From contig NC_073358.2 in NCBI RefSeq assembly GCF_027580225.2, positions 45,054,501 through 45,118,500 of the forward strand: a DNA stretch of 64,000 bases, written 5' to 3'. This DNA is from Misgurnus anguillicaudatus (taxonomy: Eukaryota; Chordata; Actinopteri; Cypriniformes; Cobitidae). A program made the position numbers and the translations under genes. The notes beneath the pieces are model-generated. The model was given only the letters and a program-made list of their open reading frames with translations. It was not told where the DNA came from and did not search any database. This document shows, in pieces, positions 36,301-59,451 of the stretch (positions within the stretch are counted from its first letter, which is position 1; the number at the start of each line of letters is the position of its first letter).

Positions 36301-36789
36301 TACTGCATCTTACTGTAAAGTAAGTACACATGAAAACTACATTTGGTTTTAAACGCTTGTTATTTTGGTTGGATATTAGGATGTAAAGTAACACAGCGAA
36401 TGCAAAGCAGATGATTGAATATATTTAGTAGTTTATCTTAGTTTTTATTACATTAGATGTCACCATTATCAGCAGTTTAATTTATCGTCTCCATTATACT
36501 GTCAGTGGACATTCCCTGAACATTTTGCATACAATTTGTTTTTTACACGCTGAACTGAACCATGCATAAAAGTTGATGTATCTTGAATTAACCCCACCCC
36601 TACATTTTTCCTTATCCTCTTTTGTTTTTCAGATCACCGTCCATTCCCTCAATCAGCGGTTCGGATTCGTGCGCCCAAAGCACCACGTCTGAACCTTGGA
36701 TCATCTTTTACAGACCTTCGACCATCTCTCTGTTTAAAAAGAAACTCAAGAATCATCACGGAGACCTCAGTCCTCTTGTGGGAAACTAA
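4787..36789 (+). CDS. kremen1: Kremen1, Dickkopf co-receptor (3' part, eight exons)
   Basis: Type I membrane protein that binds Dickkopf and LRP5/6 and helps remove LRP from the surface, damping Wnt/beta-catenin signalling (family knowledge). The exons splice as 4787-4878, 27907-28031, 28297-28450, 29756-29865, 29996-30218, 33580-33792, 36235-36319 and 36633-36789, with all phases consistent, giving 385 residues. In order they give the kringle second half (NPDGDVRPWCY), the cysteine-rich WSC domain (GNLGCFKDNG to QPCGGDGR), CUB (ACGGNYS to GFSVLYH), a Ser/Thr-rich stalk, a transmembrane helix (TIYALAALLTLTVVAMVAKL) and a tail ending FKKKLKNHHGDLSPLVGN. Human KREMEN1 has 473 residues, so about 90 N-terminal residues (signal peptide, first half of kringle) are encoded left of the window. 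Kremen2 is less likely, given the tail and the znrf3 neighbour. The span given includes introns. Confidence 0.93.
5612..5898. mobile_element. Inverted-repeat MITE
   Basis: The left end GGGGTGAAAGCATTAACGCT pairs with the right end AGCATTAATGCTTTCGCCCC (two mismatches). Length is 287 bp, CpG-rich compared with its surroundings, with no credible ORF. Confidence 0.7.
6654..7447. mobile_element. Inverted-repeat DNA transposon with a nested palindrome
   Basis: The ends read TGTGTCTCAATCTTCTCCC (left) and, reverse-complemented, TGTGTCTCAATTCGTTCCC (right). A second palindromic element (7104-7253) lies inside. No transposase frame is present. Confidence 0.65.
7104..7253. mobile_element. CRE-bearing palindromic MITE, copy 1
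   Basis: A foldback of about 150 bp: the arm TGTTCGACTTCATGCGGC matches the reverse complement of the other end. Each arm carries the 8-mer TGACGTCA (7144-7151 and 7217-7224). Related copies lie at 12547-12688 and 15174-15384. Confidence 0.8.
7610..7870. repeat. Dispersed-repeat fragment
   Basis: CpG-rich patch (GTTCAGGCGCATTGTTGGCG and neighbours). It resembles a common fish interspersed repeat, recognised from memory only. Ends and class were not determined. Confidence 0.35.
8005..8230 (+). mobile_element. Fragment of the 'GACCCTGGACCACAAAACCAG' MITE family
   Basis: It shares the internal order AGTAGCATGGGCATATTTGT, CCAAAAATCTTAGGATATTA, then TTTTTTTGCACCCTCAGATT with copies at 41783-42157 and 52068-53393. 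Both ends are missing. Confidence 0.7.
9520..10274. mobile_element. Inverted-repeat transposon with many TTACCAGTAA-like motifs
   Basis: The ends CCTTTCACACATACAG and CTGTGTGAAAGAGG are inverted repeats. The first and last 150 bp contain many copies, in both orientations, of TTTACTGGTAA or TTTACCGGTAA. The interior is CpG-rich. No transposase ORF was seen. Confidence 0.7.
11372..11494. repeat. Long hairpin, transposon-type foldback
   Basis: Arms of about 50 bp (AAGCAATAAGGTACTCGAGG and AGTGCTGTATCGTGAATAAG, then TAACGGCT) pair with their reverse complement after a loop of about 15 nt. Related motifs upstream (TTTATAAAACGGTTA at about 11060, AACCGTTTTATAAAAG at about 11358, TTCACGATA at about 11116) suggest a larger foldback element from about 11055. 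Confidence 0.75.
12547..12688. mobile_element. CRE-bearing palindromic MITE, copy 2
   Basis: Same family as 7104-7253: arms GATCGACTTCATGCAGCGCT and the matching right end, with TGACGTCA at 12593-12600 and 12633-12640. Confidence 0.8.
12911..13709. mobile_element. 800-bp inverted-repeat transposon with repeated GGACATACGTG
   Basis: The left end TCGTCGCTGCCCGATGAAAC pairs with the right end TTTTCATCGGACAGCGACGA. The repeat continues into the CACGTATGTCC box, about 33 bp in all. Internal boxes close to GGACATACGTG recur at about 13094 and 13549. A 108-codon frame (13413-13739, +) runs through the right end and is read as non-coding. Confidence 0.75.
14000..14163. mobile_element. GTAC-rich palindromic MITE
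   Basis: A near-palindrome: GGTACAAAAGCTGTCACTGG at one end and CCAGTGACAGCTTGTG at the other, with repeated TTTAGGTACA units between. Diverged relatives lie at about 17440-17512, 18080-18172, 19368-19463 and 62338-63527. Confidence 0.8.
15174..15384. mobile_element. CRE-type palindromic MITE, copy 3 (diverged)
   Basis: The arms AGTACCGCGAGAGCGATT and AATCGCTCTCGCGGTACT pair, and the right end still reads GCCGCATGAAGTC. The 8-mers have decayed to TGATGTCA, the pattern expected of CpG loss. Confidence 0.7.
18045..18260. mobile_element. MITE fragment with GTAC-palindrome insertion
   Basis: Starts GCGATGCCACAGAAAAAAAC and ends near TGTGGAACCATCTAGCC..TTCTTCTGTAGCACC. A GTAC-rich palindrome occupies about 18080-18172. 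A relative without that insertion is at 20575-20745. Confidence 0.55.
19368..19463. mobile_element. GTAC-rich palindromic MITE fragment
   Basis: AAGGTACAAAAGTTTGGCAG followed by GTGTACTTTTGTACCTAAAA. Only the left half of the family is present. Confidence 0.6.
19475..20520. repeat. Dispersed repeat with a 341-bp-offset direct duplication
   Basis: A segment starting CTTTTAAATACTCCTCCTAG occurs at 19717 and again at 20058. It is followed in both by ATTCATG, GATTG, CACCAAA and AAGGGATTTTTGATATCTC. The block ends near GCCCGCCATCGCTGCTTGCA. A MITE-like start (CTTTTCCATTGCATAGTACT, 19475) precedes it. Confidence 0.6.
20575..20745. mobile_element. MITE fragment (relative of 18045-18260)
   Basis: ATGCCATAGAAGAAACATTT at the left and GGTTCTTTATGGAACC toward the right share the order seen at 18045-18260. 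Confidence 0.5.
21238..21268. repeat. (GAAA)/(GA)n simple repeat
   Basis: Three GAAA units followed by about ten GA units. A CT-rich tract follows at about 21366-21412. Confidence 0.85.
21917..22050 (-). mobile_element. tRNA-derived SINE, V-SINE type
   Basis: On the - strand a tRNA-like head (TGTAGCTCGATTGGTAAAGC, box A; GGATTCGATCC, box B) is followed by CTGTAAGTCACTTTGCATAC and the tail ACCAAATGCATAAATGTAAA. Head and tail match the V-SINE layout found widely in fishes. Confidence 0.85.
23287..24681. mobile_element. TTAA-flanked foldback element, interrupted by another
   Basis: The ends AGGAAAACACCAC and GTGGTGTTTTCCT are inverted repeats flanked by TTAA on both sides (23283-23286 and 24682-24685). 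TTAA is the target duplication typical of piggyBac-type transposons. Inner arms (CCCCATTCATTCCTTAGGAT and TCCTAAGGAATGAATGGGG) pair as well. A second element (23655-24613) splits the right arm. Confidence 0.85.
23655..24613. mobile_element. Nested inverted-repeat element, 4-bp duplication
   Basis: Perfect 21-bp terminal inverted repeats begin GAAGAGTTTGGTTCCAAAAC. GTAT flanks both ends (23651-23654 and 24614-24617). Removing it rejoins the right arm of the host element. Length is 959 bp, with no ORF of note. Confidence 0.85.
25267..25328. repeat. TG-rich minisatellite
   Basis: TGTGTGTG runs alternate with two copies of GCGGGTGCATCTGTGTGTGT. Confidence 0.8.
26182..26482. mobile_element. Probable MITE fragment
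   Basis: Runs from TTTCATAATGAACCGTTATG to ACCACTAGATGCCGCTAAAA and ACACTGCACCTTTAA. The composition and the CACCTTTAA end fit a foldback element, but a left partner end was not found. Confidence 0.4.
27000..27398. mobile_element. Foldback MITE, 'AACTATCCCTTTAA' family
   Basis: The right end is GTAAACTATCCCTTTAA, and the arms TTGACTTCCATAGTAGGAAA and TTTCCTACTATGGATGTCAA pair. The left terminal bases are missing. A fuller relative is at 58359-59126. Confidence 0.65.
27907..28031 (+). CDS. kremen1: kremen1 exon: WSC domain, first half
   Basis: Acceptor TATTAG|tg joins the previous exon to form ATG (Met); the donor is AAG|GTATGA. It encodes MPGNLGCFKDNGDPTPLSGG and ends in CISFCRNQRFK, the start of the cysteine-rich WSC domain that follows the kringle in Kremen proteins. 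Length is 125 nt. Confidence 0.94.
28297..28450 (+). CDS. kremen1: kremen1 exon: WSC domain, second half
   Basis: Acceptor CTTTAG|ctt and donor a|GTAAGT. It encodes LAGMESGYACFCGND to CNHVCFGDHTQPCGGDGR, completing the WSC cysteines. The exon has 154 nt and leaves one base for the next codon. Confidence 0.95.
28564..29233. mobile_element. Inverted-repeat DNA transposon, non-autonomous
   Basis: The ends GGCTGTTTACACTTGG and CCAAGTGTAAACAGCC are perfect inverted repeats. The interior repeats TTTCGACCACT three times near the left and is CpG-rich. It lies between the second WSC exon and the first CUB exon of kremen1. Confidence 0.8.
29756..29865 (+). CDS. kremen1: kremen1 exon: CUB domain, first part
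   Basis: Acceptor TTACAG|ca and donor CAG|GTACAT. It encodes KVGACGGNYSASSGVIYSPD to GRVCYWTIQ, with the two N-terminal CUB cysteines and an NYS N-glycosylation sequon. Length is 110 nt. Confidence 0.95.
29996..30218 (+). CDS. kremen1: kremen1 exon: CUB domain, second part
   Basis: Acceptor TTTCAG|gtt and donor g|GTGAGG. It encodes VPGASVILFNFTFFKIVDQT, MVELLDGYSNQVVARFD and NEAQGFSVLYH, the beta-rich remainder of the CUB domain, with NFT and NVT sequons. Length is 223 nt. Only a 130-nt intron separates it from the preceding exon. Confidence 0.95.
30242..30334 (-). mobile_element. tRNA-derived SINE fragment
   Basis: On the - strand the head TGTGGCTCAGCTGGTAGAGC (box A) is followed by AACACAAAGGTCATG and a tail of GCACAAATGTAAAAATG. 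It sits 24 nt beyond the donor of the second CUB exon. It is not a functional tRNA gene: no cloverleaf 3' half is present. Confidence 0.8.
31157..31400. mobile_element. Half of a foldback MITE (relative of 50450-50808)
   Basis: TTAAAGGGATACTCCAGCAA, then TCAAGCTTTATAATAGTGGA and AACAACTTCTGACTTTAAAC, as in the intact palindromic copy in the znrf3 intron. The right arm is absent and the next family begins at about 31425. Confidence 0.7.
31425..32212. mobile_element. Large palindromic element
   Basis: Two arms of nearly 390 bp pair: TCCAGCTCCCCTAGAGCT with AACTCTAGGGGAGCTGAA, and ATTGAATCTGATTAGACCAT with ATGGTCTAATCAGATTCAAT. The centre lies near 31820. A truncated relative is at 46218-46920. 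Confidence 0.85.
33271..33356. repeat. (TA)43 microsatellite
   Basis: Uninterrupted TA dinucleotides. Tyr-Ile frames appear on both strands and are artefacts. Confidence 0.97.
33580..33792 (+). CDS. kremen1: kremen1 exon: extracellular stalk
   Basis: Acceptor CCACAG|ct. The donor chosen is a|GTATGT at 33793, which leaves the phase needed by the transmembrane exon. An earlier GTCAGT at 33752 would also keep the frame and would drop 42 nt (14 codons). The encoded stalk is acidic then Ser/Thr-rich, and contains LLYYVITSSPANMPG, which resembles the VLYVITTSPS stretch of human KREMEN1. Confidence 0.9.
34022..34640. mobile_element. MITE ('CTTTTCCATTGCATAGTACC' family), interrupted
   Basis: Begins TGCTTTTCAATTGCATAGTA, close to the start at 19475. 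It is split by the element 34112-34526 and resumes with CACTTCATAGTGGGAGGGAT and CACTGCCTACTGCTGTGACA. The right terminus was not fixed. Confidence 0.5.
34112..34526. mobile_element. Nested inverted-repeat element, 5-bp duplication
   Basis: The ends CCCGGATTTCCACCGACTGC (left) and, reverse-complemented, CCCGGATTTCCACCAACTGC (right) are inverted repeats. GTAAC flanks both sides (34107-34111 and 34527-34531). Length is 415 bp. Confidence 0.8.
34742..35646. mobile_element. Inverted-repeat transposon hosting a hAT MITE
   Basis: The left end CCCAGTCTCATGAAATTACG and the right end CGTGAGACTGGG are complementary. Both continue into TTTTTCRTGATACTGTCAC. The outer element is interrupted on its left arm by 34808-35201. 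Confidence 0.8.
34808..35201. mobile_element. hAT-type MITE with 8-bp target duplication
   Basis: The ends TAGGGCTGTCACAATGATT and, reverse-complemented, TAGGGCTATCACGATTATG are inverted repeats. ACTGTCAC (34800-34807) and ACTGTCAT (35202-35209) are the target duplication, with one mismatch. Length is 394 bp. Confidence 0.85.
35842..36136. mobile_element. hAT-like MITE
   Basis: The ends TAGGGTGACCATACGTGCC and GGCATGTATGGTCACCCTA are inverted repeats. CATAACT flanks both (35835-35841 and 36137-36143). It ends about 100 bp upstream of the kremen1 transmembrane exon. Confidence 0.85.
36235..36319 (+). CDS. kremen1: kremen1 exon: transmembrane helix
   Basis: Acceptor TTACAG|tg and donor aa|GTAAGT. 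It encodes WTIYALAALLTLTVVAMVAK and LLLHLTV, a single hydrophobic helix followed by Lys. Length is 85 nt. Confidence 0.93.
36633..36789 (+). CDS. kremen1: kremen1 last coding exon: cytoplasmic tail
   Basis: Acceptor TTTCAG|a. It encodes SPSIPSISGSDSCAQSTTSE, then PWIIFYRPSTISLFKKKLK, and ends SPLVGN-stop (TAA 36787-36789). The IFYRPSTISLFKKKLK block matches the conserved Kremen1 C-terminal tail. Confidence 0.93.
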
Positions 36790-38965
36790 CTTTAATGCCT
36801 CCGACCTCTACGGCTGCTACTTACTAGCCCCACGTAATGAATGCACACACTGTACGCAAATTGGGCTATGAAACGGGAACTTACCGCTCCCAAATTAACT
36901 TAAAATAACCACCGCAAGTCGATTGTTGGTAAGGAACTTATGGACCGAGCTTGATGCCGATGCGTTGACTCCCGATTTGCATCTCAACCAATCACGAACT
37001 CCGTGACAGGTGCACAAATAAACAGATTGATTTGATTTGCAAAGGAACGAGATGTTTCTTTCGCCAAGGCAGAGCAACAAAACTTTTTTCAGGGTGGTTT
37101 TTCGGGCTGAGACACTAAAAGACAAAACCACTTACACAATGCCACTGTGCCCAACCAGACCCTCTGGAGGAGAGATACGATCCCTTTCCATCCCCCTATG
37201 ATCGCCTCGTAGGTCACTTCTTGTTGGGGAGCTGCCTGTATAGTTAAAGGATTGATGTCACAAAATGTATCGGACATTCAGGATTGAAGTCACCAGGAAA
37301 AAAAATCTTGAGAGTGTTGGACTGCAGCTGAGCGCCAAAGCTTGCATTTGCTACAAGATGGACCTCTCCGACTGTCTTTTGTTATATTTGGTCTGTTGAA
37401 CGCCTTTAAGTGCCTTCAGGACTGAGAAAAGCCTTTTTTTCTTCTATGTTGTCACAATGTCTGGATGATGTAAACAAGCGTTGATCCTCCAGAGCTTTGA
37501 ATTGCAAATGAGAATAAGCACTGGGTATTTTCACAAGATTAATGTAGTCCTGTGGGTGTCATTGGGCCGTATTGTTTGTGTCGGGTTGAGCAAGGGACGC
37601 ATCGTGACGAACTTTGTGTAATTCTGTGTGGGAACGATCAAACGCCATTTGGTCCCCCCACCAATTCTTTCAAAACTGTTTGCTCTTTCTCCCCGTTTAC
37701 CCCAGCTTTAGCTTTCAGATGTTGAAGCACTTCTGCAGTCGGCCAAACCTTGCAGATCACGCTAAACTTCCAGGTGCGGGGAGTGAGGTCATTCCTACAA
37801 GGAAACATGGGAACTTTAATAATTTTGCAGGTGCTTTAGTCACAAGATTACAGAATTGTTTTGTACTCAATGAGCTCATGTTTCTGTATGTTTCAGAGAT
37901 AGAGTCATTTTAATGTTCGCTGGAGTACATTCGCACTTGCAGACTAAACAATTTAAAGGGCCAGTGCACCCAAAATCAAAAATCGGTCATTATGTTGTTT
38001 CGAACATGCATACTTTTTTAATCTAGTACACAGCTTTTTTTCATGCAATGCCATTCCTGTCAATCACCAAAATGTCTTTTCCATTGAAAATTTACAGAAA
38101 ATCTATTTGAAACAACAATAGGAAGAGTCATTTTATTGTGGGGTGAAATATTCCTTAAGTCACCGGCTACATTATGCACTTTAACTTATTACTGAAGTAC
38201 TTATCTTGTGTAATGAACAACCAAAAGCATTTGTACTCTAAATATTTTATTTCAGCATACCCCTTCAATCTTTTGAAAATCAAAGCAAATTGCGAAATAG
38301 TGTTTAACGATCTGTAATAAGACCTCAGTTGAGCAAGCCACCCACCCAACGTGTCCAGTTCCTGTTCTTCCTCAGTCCAAATGTATTTGGCTGACCTGAT
38401 GCTGTATTTGGGTTGCGTTCTCATATGCACTCTGTGTTAATCACAGCATAAATACTTCATAACCAAAGTTGTGCAGTGCCCAGGGCTGCCCATGCAAAAT
38501 AAAGTGTCACCATTCACAGATAGAGCGAGAGAGAGGCTGTCAAATCACAGAGAGAGACAAATCCAAAGTGACATAATATGTCAAACAAGGTCGTTTATGT
38601 TTGGAAAGACCGGTGAATAATACAGAATCCATGCAGGCATCCTTAAATACAGCGAGGCCTGAATGCACTTTTAGCAGTGGAAAAAAAGTGTCAAATTTTT
38701 CTGTGGTTTATTAAAACGTCAGTGGGCTTTCCTTCGGAGAAACCACGATGGGAGTCCTAGGTTTTGGGGGAGAGAATACTTCCAGGGATAATGAAAAGAT
38801 GTTTTCATGGAATTGTAAATAAAATAGTGAGAATTTTAATTTATACCATAAATTATTGTTACTTCGGATGTAAAATGGGATATATCTTTTGTATAAGTAC
38901 CTTTGTAGTTTTTATTTAATGTGTCCTGAGTGCAAAAATAAATATGCATGTTTCTAATGCTGGTT
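36790..38965 (+). other. kremen1: kremen1 3' untranslated region
   Basis: About 2.2 kb between the TAA stop and the AATAAA at 38937. A possible earlier signal is AATAAA at 38818-38823. The extent is inferred from the signals, not from transcripts. Confidence 0.6.
38937..38942 (+). terminator. kremen1: kremen1 polyadenylation signal (AATAAA)
   Basis: Canonical hexamer, followed about 20 nt later by the GT-rich TGCTGGTTGTGTCTG, a typical downstream element. Confidence 0.7.
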
Positions 38966-40200
<1,235 letters not shown>

Positions 40201-40229
40201 TAAAAGATGTTAGATGATCTACAAAGTGT

Positions 40230-40317
40230 GTAGTCCAGTTAAGACGTGCGAGAAACGACAACTCGTCGCGTCGCGCAGTTATGACGCAGGTGTTTCGCAA
40301 CTAAACTTGCGCGCAAC
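40230..40317 (+). promoter_or_regulatory. coq5: Probable TATA-less coq5 promoter / 5' UTR
   Basis: A small CpG cluster (CGTCGCGTCGCGCAG and GCGCGCAAC) precedes the start in otherwise CpG-poor DNA, with no TATA box. The start context AACATGGCTGCC combines a purine at -3 and G at +4 with a YY1-like ATGGCNGC. The transcription start is not determined. Confidence 0.45.
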
Positions 40318-43649
<3,332 letters not shown>

Positions 43650-43942
43650 GTGTCTGCCTCATCTTGAAATTATCTTCAAATGAACTCTGACAAGAGACAA
43701 ATGCTGTTTTACAAGTGTTTAAAATAGGTTATCTGACAAAACTGTGCGGGTCAGCGTGACACTTGGCTTATGTATTTATGTCCCGTTTCCTATATGGAGA
43801 CACATTTCACTATGTGAAGTGAAAAATGAGTTAAAATGTTTGAATTTTGGGTTTGATTCAGCATACCTTTTTTAATGTCTTATTTAAAGTAACTGGACAG
43901 TGTGGTTTGGTTCTTGGCACTGGAGAAGCACACATTAACATT

Positions 43943-43948
43943 AATAAA
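43943..43948 (+). terminator. coq5: coq5 polyadenylation signal (AATAAA)
   Basis: First canonical hexamer downstream of the stop (294 nt), with TTTATGTTGG about 10 nt later. A 48-nt segment containing it is partly repeated at 45293-45340. Confidence 0.6.
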
Positions 43949-44887
43949 TTAAAATGATTTATGTTGGTCATCCCACTACATAATGCTCTTGAGGAATAGT
44001 GAATTCATGATGACCCATCAATTCCCAGTTGATCCCAAAGATGATTTAGAATCGAGGAGCTCGGATGCAAAAGCCGATAAACCCCACCTCCGTCAAAAAT
44101 GAGATCATGATATTAAAGGGCACCTATTGTCCGATTCACAAATCTTTCAAACATGGTGCGTCACATTTCTGTCGCCCAGAGGGATTCAGGCCAATCACAA
44201 CGTACAGATTAGCTGGCCAATCAGGGACACAGCACTTTTCAAATTGATGAGTTTTGTACAAAATCCGTGGGTTTCAGGCAGAGAGGGAAATCTGGAGCTA
44301 CAAAAATGTACGGAATGTGGAAGGGCAAAGATTAATCGTGATTAATCCCATACAAAATAAAAGTGATATTTTGCATAATATATGTGTGTGTACTATGTGT
44401 AATTACAGTATTATGTATACTTACCACACACAAACATACATTCATTTCAGAAATGTAAAATTTAAATTTATATCATATAGAATATATAGAAATATAAATA
44501 AACATATATGTACACATGTAAATGTTTCTTAAATACACACATGAATGTGTGTGTACTTATATATACATAATAATTACAGACAGCGCACACTCATAAATTA
44601 TGCAAAAAAAATCACTTTTTTTTGTATGCGATTAATCTTTGCCCAGCACTAAAAATAATTTAGCAATGAAATAGCTGCCTTTAAATCGAATGCTCTTGGC
44701 ACGTATTATACGTTCATCTAATATTTTTACTTAAAATCTGTTTAATCCCAGCCTGGGATTTTGAATCTGAGCTCTTCAATCCCTTATGCTGTATGTTGAG
44801 CAAATTTTTCAAATGTTTCTGAAGGGAATATACTATATAGTCAGTATTACGCAACAGTATTTACTACAATTGATCGATTTATTACAG

Positions 44888-45146
44888 TTAAAGGAACAGT
44901 ATGTAATAAGTTTCTAATCATAAAATGGCCTGATATGTCACTAAGAAATCATTTTAATTTCACATACTTATATCACTGACAACAGTGGTCTGGCCAGGAT
45001 ATTGTCATTTAAAAAGTGGAGTTGCAGCCCTCAACTGATGTTTATGTTGTGTATTGGCCACCAGTTGTGTGATTGCAGTACCAGTTTTAGCTACAAGTTT
45101 TGTGATTGCAATATCAGTTTTGGCCACAATATACTGTTTCTTACAG
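44888..45146. mobile_element. TTAA-type MITE
   Basis: Starts TTAAAGGAACAGTATGTAAT and ends with GCAATATCAGTTTTGGCCAC and AATATACTGTTTCTTA, a decayed inverted copy of the left end. A better right end of the same family is at 46921-46991. Confidence 0.7.
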
Positions 45147-45354
45147 AAAGGTATACGTTTGCAAAATGAAGTCATTACTATAAGACTACAGTATTGTACA
45201 ATTTACTACACAATTTTTCTTCATGTGGGCTAACCAAACTGATCAGAAGCACAATTTACATCCATAGTAGGGAAAAAAAATAATATGAAAGTCTTGGCAC
45301 TTGAGAAGCGCACATTGACATTAAAAAATTAAAATGAGTGTTCTAATCAGTTTG

Positions 45355-45473
45355 GTTACCAACATTCCTCAAAATCTTCCTTTGTTTATCAGAAGACATT
45401 TATAAAGGTTTGTGACAACATGAGAGTGAATAAATGACAACATTTTAATTTTTGGGTGAACTATCCCTGTAAA
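45355..45473. mobile_element. MITE right-end fragment
   Basis: GTTTGTGACAACATGAGAGT through GGTGAACTATCCCTGTAA matches the right end of the copies at 27000-27398 and 58359-59126. Confidence 0.6.
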
Positions 45474-46217
45474 TATCAATGTAATTGTATGATAACGGCA
45501 GGTCCCACAAACAACATTTAAGTATTTATTTGCAGCAGAGATGTGTTGATTGTGTAAAAAATTAATATAACTTAAATCTTTTTTGAATAATAAAGCCAAA
45601 GTGTTACTTTGTCCCCCGCTCTACCGTACTTAAAGTGTATTTTAGTGCACTTTTTACCTGGGTTTAGCCCCTGTGATTGGGTTTAGCCCCTGTGATTCAC
45701 TATGTTTGTATTGAAGCGTTTACCAGCTCCTCGGCTCGTTACACTGGCATCCAATTAGATTTAAAAATCACACACGTCTTGTTTATAAATCACTCACCGG
45801 CCTGGGACCCAAACACTGCAGATTTGCTTATGGAAGATTGCTCGGATCATTAAGATCAAGTCAGTTAGAAATACCAAGGGTTCACTAAAAACAAGGCAAG
45901 TCGGCGTTTAGCCGTTAACCACCCGTAACTGGAACCATTTACCAGAAGTCAGATGCGCAACGTTCAGTATGCAGACTATAAAACGCTTCTGCTTAGCTGT
46001 GCATTTATTAACCACACTGTATCGTTTTATTTTGGCTTTAATACATTTTACAAAAAATTATATTTCTATTTTTTATTCGAATAATTTTGTCATTGCAATT
46101 ATCATTATTACCGTTAAATCACCCTTGTGTATGAGATGCTGCACTGCCAGAAAGTAAAATGGTCCCAAGCTGTCACTATGGCAGTTCCCCTTATATATAT
46201 ATATATATATACCTCTG

Positions 46218-46920
46218 CAATACTGATATTAAAGGGACACGCCACTTTTTTTTAATATGCTCATTTTCCAGCTCCACTAGAGTTAAAAATAGATTTTTTA
46301 CTATTTTGTTATGCATTCAGTCGATCTCCTGGTCTGGCGCTACCACTTTTAGCATAGCTCAGCACAATCCACTGAATCTGACTAGACCATTATCATCGCA
46401 CTCAAAAATAACCATAGAGTTTTGACATTTTTTTAATTTAAAAATTGACTCCTCTATAGCCACATCGAGTACCAAGACCAATGGAGAAAATCAAAAGTTG
46501 CCATTTTCTAGGCAGATATGGCTAGGAACTATACTCTCATTCTGGCATAGTAATCAAGGACTTTGCTGCCGTAACATGGCTGCAGCAGGCACAATATTAC
46601 GCAGCGCCCGAAAATATTCCACTTGATTACTTTCAGTAGCAGGGGACTATTTTTGGGCAGTGTGTAATATCATTGCGCCTGCTGCAGCCATGTTACGGCA
46701 GCAAAGTTCTTGATTATTACGCAATGAGAGTATAGTTCCTAGCCATATCGGCCTAAAAAAAAATCGCAATTTTTAATTTTTCGTCTGTCTTAGTACACGA
46801 TGTAACTACAGAAGAGTCAAGTTTTAAATAGGAAAAATCTTGAAACTCTTTGGTTATTTTTTAGCGTGATGCTAATGGTCTAATCAGATTCAATGGATTA
46901 TGCTAAGCTATGCAAAAAGT
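46218..46920. mobile_element. Large palindromic element, truncated copy
   Basis: Relative of 31425-32212: TTTTCCAGCTCCACTAGAGT at the left arm, AACATGGCTGCAGCAGGC and GCCTGCTGCAGCCATGTTAC around the centre, and ATGGTCTAATCAGATTCAAT on the right arm. The terminal part of the right arm is replaced at 46920. Confidence 0.8.
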
Positions 46921-46991
46921 ACCAGTTTTAGCCACAAGTTTTGTGATTGCAATACCAGTTTTGTCCACAATCCTACATACTGTTCCTTTAA
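46921..46991. mobile_element. Right end of a TTAA-type MITE
   Basis: ACCAGTTTTAGCCACAAGTT repeats 45080-45100, and the segment ends TACATACTGTTCCTTTAA, the exact inverse of the left end at 44888. It either belongs to that element, split by insertions, or is a second truncated copy. Confidence 0.65.
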
Positions 46992-48738
46992 TGTGTAATT
47001 TTTGAATGGGTACCGTCCCAGTGACATCTAGGGACCATTTTTATGTAGTGTATATAAATAAGCTTACCTTATGTTTGTGAAAGACAAATTAACTTCAAAG
47101 AAAGATTTACCGTATAACATGAAATCAGGCATGATGGGTTCTGGAAAATGAAACTCAAATTTGTGTGTTCACTTTAATAAAACCATATATTTTTAAGTTC
47201 TTTGTACACTTTGTTACAAAACTGCACTAAAATTTCTAAATCAGTTTTTGGTCAGAGAATATTTAATCGGCTTGTGTGCAATTACCATGTATTTACAAAG
47301 TCTCTTATTAGTGATCTCGAGAAAAAAAAATGAAAACAAAAAACCTCACAGACACTCTGAACATAAGACATGGCTTAAAGATAAATATATTAGTCAATAA
47401 ATATTCAGAGAACATATTTCCATTTATGAAATGTGCTGCTATACAGATACAGAAATATACACAGATCAAGCTCTAACCTTTAACATTTGTAAAATGATAA
47501 TGGAGAAAATAATTATATCTTTAAAAAAATTTAAAAATATTAATTTTTGTACACATTTTCTTTTATACAATCTTAAGTGCTACAAACAATACGAAACATT
47601 AAATAGTGACTCGAGTACCCCCAGAAAAAATGCTATATTTGCAGTACATATCTCTATGCAAGGCAAGAGTAGATTCTCATGTTACGGCACTGTTATAGTC
47701 TATGTATAAACAAAGTTACTTTAAAATGAACGCCCGTGTAAGCTGTATGGGTACATTTCATAGAAACAGTATAAAATACTCTGTATAAACAGAAATGCAT
47801 GATGATATGATGGTGTATATCTGTAAAAGCACAGGTGCAAGTGTGAAGTGGGTAATTATTAAAGGCAATTACTTGACACACACACATATACAGTCCAAAC
47901 TCTCAAAACCATTATACTTTGGTGTCTTGTTGACAAACTGTATACACACATAAATACATGTATGTATGCATGTACTCATAGATGAACTTCAGGGGTCAAA
48001 TACTAGAAGTCTTGCAACTTTAACACTAAAGTAGTCTGGAGCTAAACCTACCAGTGGTGTTGGACTGAACCCTGGAGACAAACTAAATTTGGTGTTAAGT
48101 ACATACAGCTCAGTAGTCTCCACTGATAACAACTATATGGATAAAAAACTAGATCTTGGTCTGCACTAAAACGATTAAGGCCCTGAGAAAAACAGAAAGA
48201 GGGAGGTAAGGTTTTTAACCTTGTTAAGTGTTCAATAAATGACCTCAGCACCTGTCAGGCGCTCCCTCCATATGCTCCATTTTGGTTTTGATTGAGATGT
48301 TTGATTTCATACTGCTCGCATGCATGCAATTTTATTAAAATAAGTTTAAAAAGAGCATTTAAATCATGATGGTTAACACCTTGGAACTCAAAATTAGTCA
48401 TTTCCATTTACAAACGTTTCCCTGGTCCTAGTCCGATAAAGAGAGAAGCATGCACATAACGATGCTCCGCCCTCTACGTATGACACATTTCTTTTGCTGT
48501 GTAGCATGTGGAAAATATGTAGCTTTGTACTTTCATTATTTGTTAATTCTTAAACTGTTGTCTTCATGACAGATTCTGAAGGCCACAGGAATGAACAAGA
48601 TAAGCACTCAAATAAAAAAAAGTAAAATCTTGATTTGAAACTCAAACCCTTTACGATAAGTACACTCCAGAGTTTTGACAACACAACTATTACATTTATT
48701 GATTTTCAAGAGCCTGTACTGTGTTTCAGGGCTTGCCA

Positions 48739-59451
<10,713 letters not shown>

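Larger units (their letters stand above)
43975..48738. other. coq5-znrf3 intergenic region and znrf3 3' UTR
   Basis: The two genes converge here. The znrf3 3' UTR must occupy part of the right side (- strand), but its end cannot be fixed from the sequence. The rest holds MITEs (44888-45146, 45355-45473, 46218-46991) and an AT-rich stretch. No further gene was recognised. Confidence 0.6.
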
